From contig CALRVE020000012.1 of NCBI GenBank assembly GCA_943371535.1, positions 1 to 64,000 on the forward strand: a stretch of 64,000 nucleotides of DNA, read 5' to 3'. The DNA comes from UBA1930 sp943371535. GTDB taxonomy: Bacteria; Bacteroidota; Bacteroidia; Chitinophagales; Chitinophagaceae. The position numbers were made by a program, and so were the translations under genes. The notes under the pieces were generated by a model. The model was not told where the DNA came from. It did no database searches and saw only the letters and a program-made list of their open reading frames with translations. Shown here one piece after another: positions 1-7,405 of this stretch. The first letter of the stretch is position 1, and the number at the start of each line of letters is the position of its first letter.

Positions 1-495
1 TTCTTTCATAGCTGCATCATTTTCGTCAGCAGCAGTTAATACACTCATGATTTCACCAATGGGCTTTTTATCGCCTTTCTCCCATTTTACCAAACGTGCA
101 ATTACTTTTTCTTTATGTTTTGCACCATTTATTTTATCTAAAGGAATAAATAAATCGGGCATGGGTTTATCTGTATCTGGAACAAAAAAAGCAAAGTTGG
201 TACTCAGTTGTAAATGACCAATAAACTCAGTTTGTTTACGACTAATCACTTCTGTTATTTTACCTTCTTTTCGTCCAGAGTTCAAGTTTTCTTTTACCAC
301 TTTCACCCTTACAGTATCGCCATGTAAAGCAGTATTAAAATCGCCTTGGCGTACCAATACATCACCAGTTCCATCTGGAATTACTACATAACCAATTCCA
401 CTCCTTGTTACATCTAATACACCTTTAATTTCATTGGTTACATGTGTGTTTTTGGTGGTAGTATGTTTTTGTTTTTTTGATTTTTGCTTACTCAT
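1..495 (-). CDS. rnr: Ribonuclease R, N-terminal part (partial, runs off the window)
   Basis: Processive 3'-5' exoribonuclease of the RNase II/R family, acting in the cytoplasm on structured RNA. Reading the minus strand from ATG at 495 gives an open frame to the window edge: a lysine-rich start (MSKQKSKKQK), then the cold-shock/OB-type N-terminal region with GVLDVTRSGIGYVVIPDGTG and DVLVRQGDFNTALHGDTV. This is characteristic of RNase R/VacB. The catalytic RNB domain lies outside the window. Its start overlaps the lpxK stop in an ATGA (495-492), so it is probably translationally coupled as the last gene of a bioD-cyclo-ligase-lpxK-rnr run. Confidence 0.9.
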   Translation of the reverse strand, partial: MSKQKSKKQKHTTTKNTHVTNEIKGVLDVTRSGIGYVVIPDGTGDVLVRQGDFNTALHGDTVRVKVVKENLNSGRKEGKITEVISRKQTEFIGHLQLSTNFAFFVPDTDKPMPDLFIPLDKINGAKHKEKVIARLVKWEKGDKKPIGEIMSVLTAADENDAAMKE

Positions 496-1580
496 GATTC
501 ATTGGGATTAAAAGTAAAATTGCTTACAAACTCTATAATTGTTTGATTAAACTGTTCAGTATCATCAAATAAAAATCGATGCTTTACTGGCAAAACATAT
601 AAAGGCAACTGTTCAAGTTCGGTAGAGAATTTAGTTAAACGTACTGCATCTTTTTCGGTAGTTAGAATTATTTTTCTTTTAGTAGCAACTTCATTGAATC
701 GTTCTTTAATATCTTTCAAATCGTCTATCGAAAAAATATGATGATCGCCATAATCTTTTTGATAATACGTGTGTACCGAATTATGTAAATATTCTTTCAA
801 AGGTTTTGGATTGGCAATACCACAAACCAGCAACACTTCATCATTGGGTGTTAAAATCCACTCATCATTGGCATTATAAATATGATAAGGTGTACCATAT
901 TCAATGGTGGTAAAATAAACTCTTTGATGGGGTTTGGGTTTTAAGCTTCTGAGTATTTTATATTTTTTGTCTTGATTAAGATCAGCAGGACATTTAGTTA
1001 CAATAATCACTTGGGCTCTATGGGCACTTTTCCATTCATCTCTTAAATCACCAGTAGGCAAAAAGAAATCTTGTGTGTAAATATTACTAAACTCGGTTAA
1101 CACAATATTAAAACCGGCTTTTACTTCTCGATGCTGAAAAGCATCATCTAAAATAATGGCTTGTAAATTGGGTTTATCTTGTAATAATTGAGGAATTGCC
1201 ACCAAACGTTCTTCTCCAACAGCAATAGCAATATTCGGGAATTTGGTATGAAACTGCATAGGCTCATCTCCTATTTCTAATGCAGTGGTTTTGTCATTTG
1301 CCAATGCATAACCTTTTGTTTTTCGTTTGTAACCACGACTTAAAGTACCAATTTCAAAATGTGGTGCCAAGAGTTCAATCAAGTATTCAACCATGGGAGA
1401 TTTTCCAGTTCCACCAACTGCTAAGTTGCCAACACAAATTAAAGGAAAGTTGAAAGCTGCACTTTTCAAATATTTTTTATCGAATAGCCAGTTTCGAATA
1501 ATAACAACAATACCATAAAGTATTGCAAATGGCAATAATAAAACCCTAAACGATTTTAAAAATAAAGTATTAAAATTCAT
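492..1580 (-). CDS. lpxK: Tetraacyldisaccharide 4'-kinase
   Basis: Phosphorylates the 4' position of the lipid A disaccharide precursor at the inner membrane (Raetz pathway). The 362 aa product has an N-terminal hydrophobic segment (about residues 10-29) and the Walker A-type P-loop GNLAVGGTGKSP at 51-62, the usual LpxK signature. TLSRGYKRKTKG follows, then ILDDAFQHREV, the DDxxQHR-like motif of the family. Length is normal. It overlaps the cyclo-ligase gene by 11 bp upstream and rnr by 4 bp downstream, so these genes look co-transcribed. No other lipid A gene lies nearby. Confidence 0.95.
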   Translation of the reverse strand: MNFNTLFLKSFRVLLLPFAILYGIVVIIRNWLFDKKYLKSAAFNFPLICVGNLAVGGTGKSPMVEYLIELLAPHFEIGTLSRGYKRKTKGYALANDKTTALEIGDEPMQFHTKFPNIAIAVGEERLVAIPQLLQDKPNLQAIILDDAFQHREVKAGFNIVLTEFSNIYTQDFFLPTGDLRDEWKSAHRAQVIIVTKCPADLNQDKKYKILRSLKPKPHQRVYFTTIEYGTPYHIYNANDEWILTPNDEVLLVCGIANPKPLKEYLHNSVHTYYQKDYGDHHIFSIDDLKDIKERFNEVATKRKIILTTEKDAVRLTKFSTELEQLPLYVLPVKHRFLFDDTEQFNQTIIEFVSNFTFNPNES

Positions 1581-2139
1581 AAATAGTTTGCGGAGTAATA
1601 CAATAATTTAAAGGTATATCAAATTCGTTCACATCTTCAATTTTATTGATTGGCTCAAAATAATTGAAGCCAATTGTAACAGCATCGTCACGGCATTGGG
1701 CTAAGAATTTATCGTAATAACCTTTACCAAAACCAACTCTAAAACCTTGCTTATCATAAATTAGTTGAGGTACAAAAATGATGTCGATATCAATAGGACT
1801 AACGATTGCTCCTTCTTTTGGTTCAGTAATTCCATAAGCACTTGTATGATATACTGTTTCTTCATTAATTAAAATAGCATGCATAATTCCTGTTACTAAA
1901 TCAACCACAGGATAAGCCATTTGTAAATTGGGAATGGTGTGCCTTAAGTAAGAGGAATATAAATGTGTGTTGGGTTCGTTGGAATGAGCCATTGGCCAAT
2001 AAGTAAGTAATGTTTGTGCATTACCAAAATCGAACTGTTGAAATTGAATGAGCATTAAATCATCCCACTTCAATTTTTCTTTTGAAGCAATGCCCAATCT
2101 TTGTTCTTTATAAATTTTTCTGAGTTCTTTTTTAATCAT
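1570..2139 (-). CDS. 5-formyltetrahydrofolate cyclo-ligase
   Basis: Converts 5-formyl-THF to 5,10-methenyl-THF using ATP. The 189 aa protein matches the usual length. It has the N-terminal basic nucleotide-binding segment (KKELRKIYKEQRLG) and the diagnostic VGFGKGYYDKFL motif at about 135-146. The start ATG sits in an ATGA overlap with the bioD stop, and the 3' end overlaps lpxK by 11 bp. The tight packing suggests one polycistronic message for cofactor and envelope functions rather than a single pathway. Confidence 0.94.
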   Translation of the reverse strand: MIKKELRKIYKEQRLGIASKEKLKWDDLMLIQFQQFDFGNAQTLLTYWPMAHSNEPNTHLYSSYLRHTIPNLQMAYPVVDLVTGIMHAILINEETVYHTSAYGITEPKEGAIVSPIDIDIIFVPQLIYDKQGFRVGFGKGYYDKFLAQCRDDAVTIGFNYFEPINKIEDVNEFDIPLNYCITPQTIYEF

Positions 2140-2768
2140 AACAACTTGCGTAAAGATAATTGTATCTCTTGAGCTTGTTGTACTACAAAATCTTTATTTA
2201 TACACGTTGCAAATGGAATGCTGCCAATTTTTGGATAGCCCGACCATTGTACAATTTCATCTTCATAGTTTAAATAAGAATCATTAAAAATCCAACCTAA
2301 AACATCAATATTTCTTTGTTTACAGATATTGGCAGTTAATAAAGAATGATTGATACTGCCTAAATAATTTCTACTTACTACAATTACTTTGGCTTGCAGT
2401 TGTTCAATTAAATCAATTACAAACTCAGTTTCATTTAATGGTACTAATATGCCACCTGCTCCTTCTATAACTAATTTGGAGTTTGAAGTTTGGGGTTGTT
2501 GATTGATGATATTATTGAGATTGATTTGTACTTGCTCAGTTCTTGCTGCTATATGTGGCGATGCAGGCATTTGCAGTTTATATACTTCTGAATGAATTAC
2601 AGTTGTGGGATTACTAATTAAATTACTTACCTGCAAAGCATCTGTACCGTTTTCAAAACCAGCTTGAATGGGTTTCCAATAATCGGCTTGCAAAGCTTCA
2701 GTTACAACAGCACTCACAATGGTTTTACCAACATCGGTTCCTATACCTGTGATGAAAATGGGAGTCAT
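2136..2768 (-). CDS. bioD: Dethiobiotin synthetase
   Basis: ATP-dependent ureido-ring closure of 7,8-diaminopelargonate, the penultimate step of biotin synthesis. The 210 aa product starts MTPIFITGIGTDVGKT, the classic modified P-loop (residues 8-16). It also has KPIQAGFENGTD (substrate lysine region) and VIEGAGGILVPL. It is the first gene of the run bioD-cyclo-ligase-lpxK-rnr. No other bio gene is within the window; the class III aminotransferase at 55-56 kb is rocD-like, not bioA. Upstream lies a 7-bp periodic tract rather than a recognisable operator. Confidence 0.95.
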   Translation of the reverse strand: MTPIFITGIGTDVGKTIVSAVVTEALQADYWKPIQAGFENGTDALQVSNLISNPTTVIHSEVYKLQMPASPHIAARTEQVQINLNNIINQQPQTSNSKLVIEGAGGILVPLNETEFVIDLIEQLQAKVIVVSRNYLGSINHSLLTANICKQRNIDVLGWIFNDSYLNYEDEIVQWSGYPKIGSIPFATCINKDFVVQQAQEIQLSLRKLL

Positions 2769-2772
2769 TTTA

Positions 2773-2807
2773 GAGTTATGGATTATGAGTTATAAGTGAT
2801 AGGTTAT
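2773..2807. repeat. Period-7 intergenic tract, GAGTTAT-type units
   Basis: Five consecutive in-phase heptamers fit RRRTKAT (GAGTTAT twice, plus GGATTAT, AAGTGAT and AGGTTAT) directly upstream of bioD. The reverse complement (ATAACTC, ATAACCT) gives the same kind of unit as the tract at 6896-6965. No gene is present in 2769-2944. Confidence 0.75.
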
Positions 2808-2843
2808 AACAAGTAAATTAAAAAAAAATCATCATCCTCAAAC

Positions 2844-2948
2844 CTTCCACCTTCTTTCTTCTACCTTCTGTCTTCTGTCTTCTACCTTCTTTCTTCTATC
2901 TTCTTTTTTCTGTCTTCTATCTTCTATCTTCCATCTTCTTTCTTCTAA
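2844..2948. repeat. Pyrimidine heptamer tract (CTTCTNT)15
   Basis: Fifteen heptamers follow one another without a phase break. All fit YTTCYNN and most are CTTCTAT, CTTCTGT or CTTCTTT. The plus strand is almost pure pyrimidine, so the rsmD-sense strand is purine-rich. The last unit contains the rsmD stop codon (2945-2947), so the tract abuts and slightly enters the coding end. It is not a CRISPR or a coding repeat. Confidence 0.9.
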
Positions 2949-3484
2949 CTACAAACAAAAAAACTAAACAACGTTGTTCCATAATTTCTTACAAAACTAA
3001 AGCCGTCAAATTTTTCATAATTGTTACGTGGCGTATGTTCTAGCACAAAAAAACCATCAGGTGCAATTATTTTTTGTTGAACAATGATTTTAGGAATTTC
3101 ATCAATAGGTCCAAGTGCATAAGGAGGTCCAGCAAAAATAAAATTGTATTGTTCGGTACAAGTTTTAAGAAAATTAAAAATATCCATTTTTAATATTTTG
3201 CAATTTTCTACGCCAAGCATATCCATATTTTTTTTGATGAACGCATGCATCGTGTTATCCTTTTCAACAATAGTTAAATCAGCAGCACCTCTTGATGCTA
3301 GTTCATAACTAATGCTTCCAGTACCACCAAAAAGATCTAAGGTTTTAATTTCATCAAAGCTCATTCTACTTTGCAAAATATTGAATAAGCCTTCTTTAGC
3401 AATATCGGTAGTAGGCCTTGTGTAAGGCATTTTTGCTGGTGGATTTATTTTTCGTCCACCAAACTTTCCTGAAATAATTCTCAT
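2945..3484 (-). CDS. rsmD: RsmD-type 16S rRNA (guanine-N2) methyltransferase with altered DPPY motif
   Basis: Expected role: N2-methylation of G966 (E. coli numbering) in 16S rRNA using SAM. The 179 aa protein has the RsmD start MRIISGKFGGRKI, the TRPTTDIAKEGLFNIL segment, and the SAM loop LDLFGGTGSIS (49-59). Where the family has the catalytic D/NPPY, this protein reads FAGPPYALG with Gly119 (codon GGA, 3128-3130). That would remove the side chain that positions the target amine. It overlaps the DUF3822 gene by 4 bp (ATGA), the usual Bacteroidota pairing. The fold assignment is secure; activity is uncertain. Confidence 0.88.
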   Translation of the reverse strand: MRIISGKFGGRKINPPAKMPYTRPTTDIAKEGLFNILQSRMSFDEIKTLDLFGGTGSISYELASRGAADLTIVEKDNTMHAFIKKNMDMLGVENCKILKMDIFNFLKTCTEQYNFIFAGPPYALGPIDEIPKIIVQQKIIAPDGFFVLEHTPRNNYEKFDGFSFVRNYGTTLFSFFVCS

Positions 3485-4329
3485 GCCTGCAAATTGAAAA
3501 AAGGTGAGAAATAATGTGAAGGATAAGCAGCTAATTTTTCTAAACTACATTGTTCATCATTTACTACAGTTAACAATACATTTTTAAATTGTTGTTGTAG
3601 GTACTTAAAGAGTGGATCATTTGTTTCAATAATACCACTTAAAAGTAAAGTATCGTTTGTAGACACATTAAACTTGTTGGCAATATTTAAAATATAGTAT
3701 AACGCATCTTCTGCCGTTGTAAAATCGAAAGATTGAATAATTTGTAACTGTTTATTTTTTACAGCCACTACTACAAAATGTTTATAATAAAAGTTCACAT
3801 AAATACAATCTGCTATTTTATGGGTTGCATTATTTAAAACTCCATTTAAAATGCCATTGTACACATGATGCTCGGAAATAGATAAAAAATTTCTATGAAT
3901 AGTTTCTTCTAATGCTGGATGAATTCTATAAACAGTAAATATTTTTTCGCCATTTACTTGCAAACTTTCTGTTTTAAGTATGGCTTTTTCACTTTCGCCA
4001 AAAATTAAATTTAAAAAAGCTTCGTTACTACTATCGTTGTATTTATAAGCAGGTACTAAAACAGCTTCATTAAAATGATAAAAAATTTGGGTATTGTTAT
4101 AACTCTTATCCATTAATCCAGAGTTAATTCTTACTTCATAAAAAATATCTTCCCAATCGTTTTGATCTAATTCAATTTTAAAAAATTCAAATGCCGTAAT
4201 GTTTTGATTGGTTTCACTCTTCACCAAACAAACAATGTGTTGATGGCATACTTCTACCACCAAAGTATCTTTATTAAAAGGCGAATAGCCAGTTGATTCG
4301 CTGTATAAACCAATTGTTTTTTGTATCAT
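3481..4329 (-). CDS. DUF3822 family protein
   Basis: A 282 aa protein of unknown function. In Bacteroidota this family usually sits immediately upstream of rsmD, as here (4 bp overlap). There is no signal peptide or membrane segment. The alternating beta/alpha pattern (e.g. DTLVVEVCHQHIVCLV near 20-35 and DCIYVNFYYKHFVVVAVK near 170) is reminiscent of an actin/ASKHA-like fold, but I see no phosphate-binding motif I would trust. Co-translation with rsmD suggests a ribosome- or RNA-related role, as inference only. Confidence 0.8.
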   Translation of the reverse strand: MIQKTIGLYSESTGYSPFNKDTLVVEVCHQHIVCLVKSETNQNITAFEFFKIELDQNDWEDIFYEVRINSGLMDKSYNNTQIFYHFNEAVLVPAYKYNDSSNEAFLNLIFGESEKAILKTESLQVNGEKIFTVYRIHPALEETIHRNFLSISEHHVYNGILNGVLNNATHKIADCIYVNFYYKHFVVVAVKNKQLQIIQSFDFTTAEDALYYILNIANKFNVSTNDTLLLSGIIETNDPLFKYLQQQFKNVLLTVVNDEQCSLEKLAAYPSHYFSPFFNLQA

Positions 4330-4382
4330 GAATATGCAGATTGCTGTGCAATGATATAAAATTATTGCTGTAATAACTATGC

Positions 4383-4411
4383 TTTGGTGCAGATTCTAAA
4401 CCTTAGCTTTG
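4383..4411 (+). promoter_or_regulatory. Bacteroidota-type promoter for the MATE gene
   Basis: TTTG (4383-4386), then a 17 bp spacer, then TAGCTTTG (4404-4411). This fits the primary sigma factor consensus of the phylum (-33 TTTG, -7 TAnnTTTG). The ATG at 4423 is 11 bp past the box, so the leader would be only a few bases. Confidence 0.6.
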
Positions 4412-4422
4412 CCGCCTAATTT

Positions 4423-5790
4423 ATGGCCACCAATTCCGTACATAACAATTTACAAGTACAAATTAGTAATCAACAAATTCTAAAGATTACTTTCCCTATT
4501 GCATTATCTATACTTGTTCCACAAATTAATTTTATCACCAACAACATTTTTTTAGGCCATATAGATGGTTATGGAAAAGAAGCATTGGCTGTGGCTGGCA
4601 TTACAGGTGTATTTTACCTAATTTTTGCTGTAATTGGCAATGGTTTAAATAGTGGTTTACAAAGTTTAATTGCCCGACGGGCAGGTGAAAATAAAATTGA
4701 TGCTATTGGTTCTCTTTTTTTTCAGGGTGTTTTAGTAGCTATGGTTTTAGCCATTTTGGGGATGCTGATTACTTGGTTTATTGCTCCAAGTATTTTAAGG
4801 TATAGTTTACACAATGAACAACATATTCAAATGTCGATTAGTTTTTTAAACATTCGAATATTGGGTTTACCATTTTTATACCTCTATCAAATGCGTAATG
4901 CATTACTTGTTGGAACCAACCAAAGCAAGTTTTTGATTTATGGAACTGCTGCCGAAACAATTAGTAATGTAGTGTTAGACTATGGATTAATATATGGCAA
5001 ATTAGGTATGCCAAATTTGGGCTTTAATGGTGCTGCTGTTGCATCGGTAATTGCTGAGTTTATTGGACTGGTAGTTATTTTTTTAGTTATTAAATGGAAA
5101 GGCATTAGCCAACAATTGCAGTTGTTTAAAAATTGGAAATATGATGCTACCAATGCAAAACTCATTTTAAAAACATCTGCTCCGTTAATTGTTCAATTTG
5201 CTATAAGCATTATTAGCTGGGAATTCTTTTATATTTTAATAGAACATCATGGAAGCACCAATTTAGCAGTTAGCAATGCCATGCGTAATATTTTTGGATT
5301 TTTTGGTTGTTTTACTTGGGCTTTTGCAAGCACTAGTAATGCTATGGTGAGTAATATTATTGGGCAAGGCTTGCAGCATAGAGTGATTGAATTGGTATAT
5401 AAAATAAGTAAGTTAAGTGTTGCATTTGCTGTATCGGTTTGTTTAGTGATTAACTTATTCCCAAACTTATTTTTGTCTATTTATGGCCAAGGACCAGAAT
5501 TTATTGCTGCTGCAATTCCTGTATTAAGAGTTGTATCATTTGCTTTAATAGTAATGAGCATATCGGTAGTTTGGTTAAATGCTGTAACAGGAACAGGAAA
5601 TACAAAAATTAATTTATACATAGAAATGATGGCAATAATTCTGTACTGTGCGTATGTATATATAGTATTAGAAAAACTACAACTCTCTATAATGTGGGGT
5701 TGGGCAAGTGAATGGTTGTATTGGACGAGTATGCTTATTCCATCTTTTATTTACATGAACTCTAATAGATGGAAGCAAAAAAGGATTTAA
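4423..5790 (+). CDS. MATE family efflux transporter
   Basis: A 455 aa inner-membrane antiporter of the MATE/DinF type, expected to export drugs or metabolites with Na+ or H+ exchange. About twelve hydrophobic helices can be traced in two similar halves. The family's early segments are visible: ILKITFPIALSILVPQINFITN at the start (helix 1) and GLNSGLQSLIARRAGE at about 77-92. Substrate cannot be predicted. It is a single-gene unit on the plus strand between two minus-strand blocks, with its own promoter-like boxes at 4383-4411. Length is normal. Confidence 0.9.
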   Translation: MATNSVHNNLQVQISNQQILKITFPIALSILVPQINFITNNIFLGHIDGYGKEALAVAGITGVFYLIFAVIGNGLNSGLQSLIARRAGENKIDAIGSLFFQGVLVAMVLAILGMLITWFIAPSILRYSLHNEQHIQMSISFLNIRILGLPFLYLYQMRNALLVGTNQSKFLIYGTAAETISNVVLDYGLIYGKLGMPNLGFNGAAVASVIAEFIGLVVIFLVIKWKGISQQLQLFKNWKYDATNAKLILKTSAPLIVQFAISIISWEFFYILIEHHGSTNLAVSNAMRNIFGFFGCFTWAFASTSNAMVSNIIGQGLQHRVIELVYKISKLSVAFAVSVCLVINLFPNLFLSIYGQGPEFIAAAIPVLRVVSFALIVMSISVVWLNAVTGTGNTKINLYIEMMAIILYCAYVYIVLEKLQLSIMWGWASEWLYWTSMLIPSFIYMNSNRWKQKRI

Positions 5791-5854
5791 ATTTCACTAA
5801 ATTCTTTTAATGAACAATAAATAATGTTTGCCTTTTAAGGTACAGCAGTATCAT

Positions 5855-6112
5855 CTACCCTCTCAACTGATTCACTAAATCAACATATTGTTGCATTGCA
5901 TCATTTTGAGTTAAGCCTTTTAGTTTTGCCCAAGCTTCATGTTTAAATTTTGCAACAAAATCAAAAGGATTGGTTGGGTCACTTTCAGTATTATCTCCTT
6001 CAGTTGCTTGCTTGTATAAACTATATAATTTTAAAAGGGTTTCGTTATCTGGTTTGGCAGATAATAATTTACTATTTGCTACTGCTTGTTGAAAAATTTC
6101 TTGTAATTCCAT
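5855..6112 (-). CDS. Acyl-CoA-binding protein (ACBP)
   Basis: Small cytosolic carrier that binds long-chain acyl-CoA. The 85 aa length is right for the four-helix family. Diagnostic residues are visible: FQQAV near 8-12, LKLYSLYKQATEGDN at 27-41 (Tyr30 and Lys34 contact the CoA 3'-phosphate and acyl group in the family), and KHEAWAKLKG at 57-66. ACBP is best known from eukaryotes and is patchy in bacteria. It ends just upstream of the convergent MATE gene and starts 6 bp after the TPR gene, so the two minus-strand genes are probably co-transcribed. Confidence 0.93.
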   Translation of the reverse strand: MELQEIFQQAVANSKLLSAKPDNETLLKLYSLYKQATEGDNTESDPTNPFDFVAKFKHEAWAKLKGLTQNDAMQQYVDLVNQLRG

Positions 6113-6118
6113 AATTTT

Positions 6119-6904
6119 TTATTGTAATTCTGATAATAATTTTTTCCCTTCTTCTTTTAATGCAGCATCATCTGCAGTTCTTAAAGGAAGTTTCACCAAT
6201 TGCTTTAAAATTTCAATTGCTTTTGGTGGTTTATTGTCGTCAATATAAGCTTTAGCCAAATCTAAATAATTCAGCATAAAATATTGATCGTATTGTTTAC
6301 ATTTTTCAAAATACTGAATAGCCAACTCAATTTTGCCATCGGGTAATCCTCCATAAAATAATTTCACTGCTGCTTTTTTGATACCAGATAAATTCACCAT
6401 TTCAACATGCCATTTGCCCAAAGTATAATTGGCTTTTGCATGTTTAGGATTTATGGCTAAAGCTTTATCGCTAAAGTTTTTTACATCTTTAACATAAGCA
6501 ACAATTTTTTTATTTTCACTTTCTACATCGGTTAATTTTCCACTTGCTACGGCCATTACATAATTAGCATCATCGCTATTTGCATTAACCGCTAATGCTC
6601 TTTGGGCAAATGCTAAAGACGATTGAAAATACAATTGTTTATCTTTTTTATTGGGCAATCTTGCTCCAACAGCAGCACTTAATTCAGCAGATTTTATCAA
6701 TGCTTTTAAGTTATTGCCATCTGCAACTAAAACTTGTTTGTATTTATCTAAAGCTTCTGTTTCTTTAAACTTATACTCCAAGTTTTCTGCTTCTTTCAGC
6801 ATTGTATTTACATCTTGAGCAAATGATGTTGCTGCAATTAAAACAAATGCTAAGCATGTGATAATTTTATTCAAAATTTGATTCACCTTTTTGATAATTA
6901 ACAA
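6119..6904 (-). CDS. Secreted TPR-repeat protein
   Basis: A 261 aa protein with an N-terminal signal peptide (ITCLAFVLIAATSFAQ, cleavage expected near residue 30). Several helical tetratricopeptide-like repeats follow: ALDKYKQVLVADGNNLKALI (about 51-70), KALAINPKHAKANYTLGKWH, and IQYFEKCKQYDQYFMLNYL. The pattern resembles the periplasmic regulator-of-microtubule-dynamics-like TPR family, and the partner is unknown. It is the promoter-proximal gene before ACBP. Its start codon abuts a 7-bp periodic tract (6896-6965) that occupies most of the gap to folB. Confidence 0.75.
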   Translation of the reverse strand: MLIIKKVNQILNKIITCLAFVLIAATSFAQDVNTMLKEAENLEYKFKETEALDKYKQVLVADGNNLKALIKSAELSAAVGARLPNKKDKQLYFQSSLAFAQRALAVNANSDDANYVMAVASGKLTDVESENKKIVAYVKDVKNFSDKALAINPKHAKANYTLGKWHVEMVNLSGIKKAAVKLFYGGLPDGKIELAIQYFEKCKQYDQYFMLNYLDLAKAYIDDNKPPKAIEILKQLVKLPLRTADDAALKEEGKKLLSELQ

Positions 6905-6965
6905 TTAATAATTGACAATTGAAAACTCATAACCTATAACTTAAAACTTATAATTTACAACTCTC
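6896..6965. repeat. Period-7 tract, AAYTNAN units, entering folB 3' end
   Basis: Ten heptamers in unbroken phase, each starting AA: first AATTAAN/AATTGAN, then AACTTAN types. The tract spans the start region of the TPR gene, the whole gap, and the folB stop codon (6955-6957), which falls inside the ninth unit. No hairpin terminator was seen in the gap. Confidence 0.85.
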
Positions 6966-7314
6966 GACTCAATTCAAAACTTATACCAACACTTCCTTGA
7001 AACTGAGTAATTGGTGGATTTAACTTCTTAATTGAAAATTGTACTTTGTGGGCCAAATCAAATTCAGCCAAAATTTTACTACAAATTTCTTGAGCCAATG
7101 TTTCTAATAATGGAGTAGGCTGTTGCATTCTCTCCTTCACCAAAGCATAAACTTTTGAATAATCTATTGTTTGATGAATAGCATGTATTCTAGCTTCAGC
7201 TTTTTTTTGCTGAATAGAAATATTCACTTCAAAATCATTCCCCAAAATCTGTTCTTCTTCAAACAAACCATGGTAGGCATGAAATTTTAGATTATTTAAA
7301 TGAATTGTAAGCAC
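6955..7314 (-). CDS. folB: Dihydroneopterin aldolase
   Basis: Cleaves 7,8-dihydroneopterin to 6-hydroxymethyl-dihydropterin in folate synthesis. The 119 aa length is standard. It shows the family start (HLNNLKFHAYHGLFEEEQ, with the conserved Tyr-His-Gly), then TIDYSKVYALVKERM, LLETLAQEICSKIL, and IKKLNPPI near 93-100. Its terminal codons lie within the periodic tract. It is probably transcribed from the region at 7320-7400 that carries a 17-bp direct repeat. folE/folK/folP partners are not in the window. Confidence 0.94.
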   Translation of the reverse strand: MLTIHLNNLKFHAYHGLFEEEQILGNDFEVNISIQQKKAEARIHAIHQTIDYSKVYALVKERMQQPTPLLETLAQEICSKILAEFDLAHKVQFSIKKLNPPITQFQGSVGISFELSREL

Positions 7315-7323
7315 GCTAAAAAG

Positions 7324-7357
7324 TATAAAAGTTTATAAAGTATAAAAGTTTATAAAG
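7324..7357. repeat. Two perfect 17-bp direct repeats, then period-7 sequence
   Basis: TATAAAAGTTTATAAAG occurs at 7324-7340 and again at 7341-7357, followed by a partial third copy. From 7368 the ACCTTAA-type heptamer spacing continues up to about 7402. The element fills the gap between trxB (3' end) and the folB start. It could carry folB promoter sequence or protein-binding sites. Confidence 0.8.
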
Positions 7358-7405
7358 TATAGAGCCAACCTTAAACTATTTGAACTCTTAAACTCACAAA
7401 CTTTC

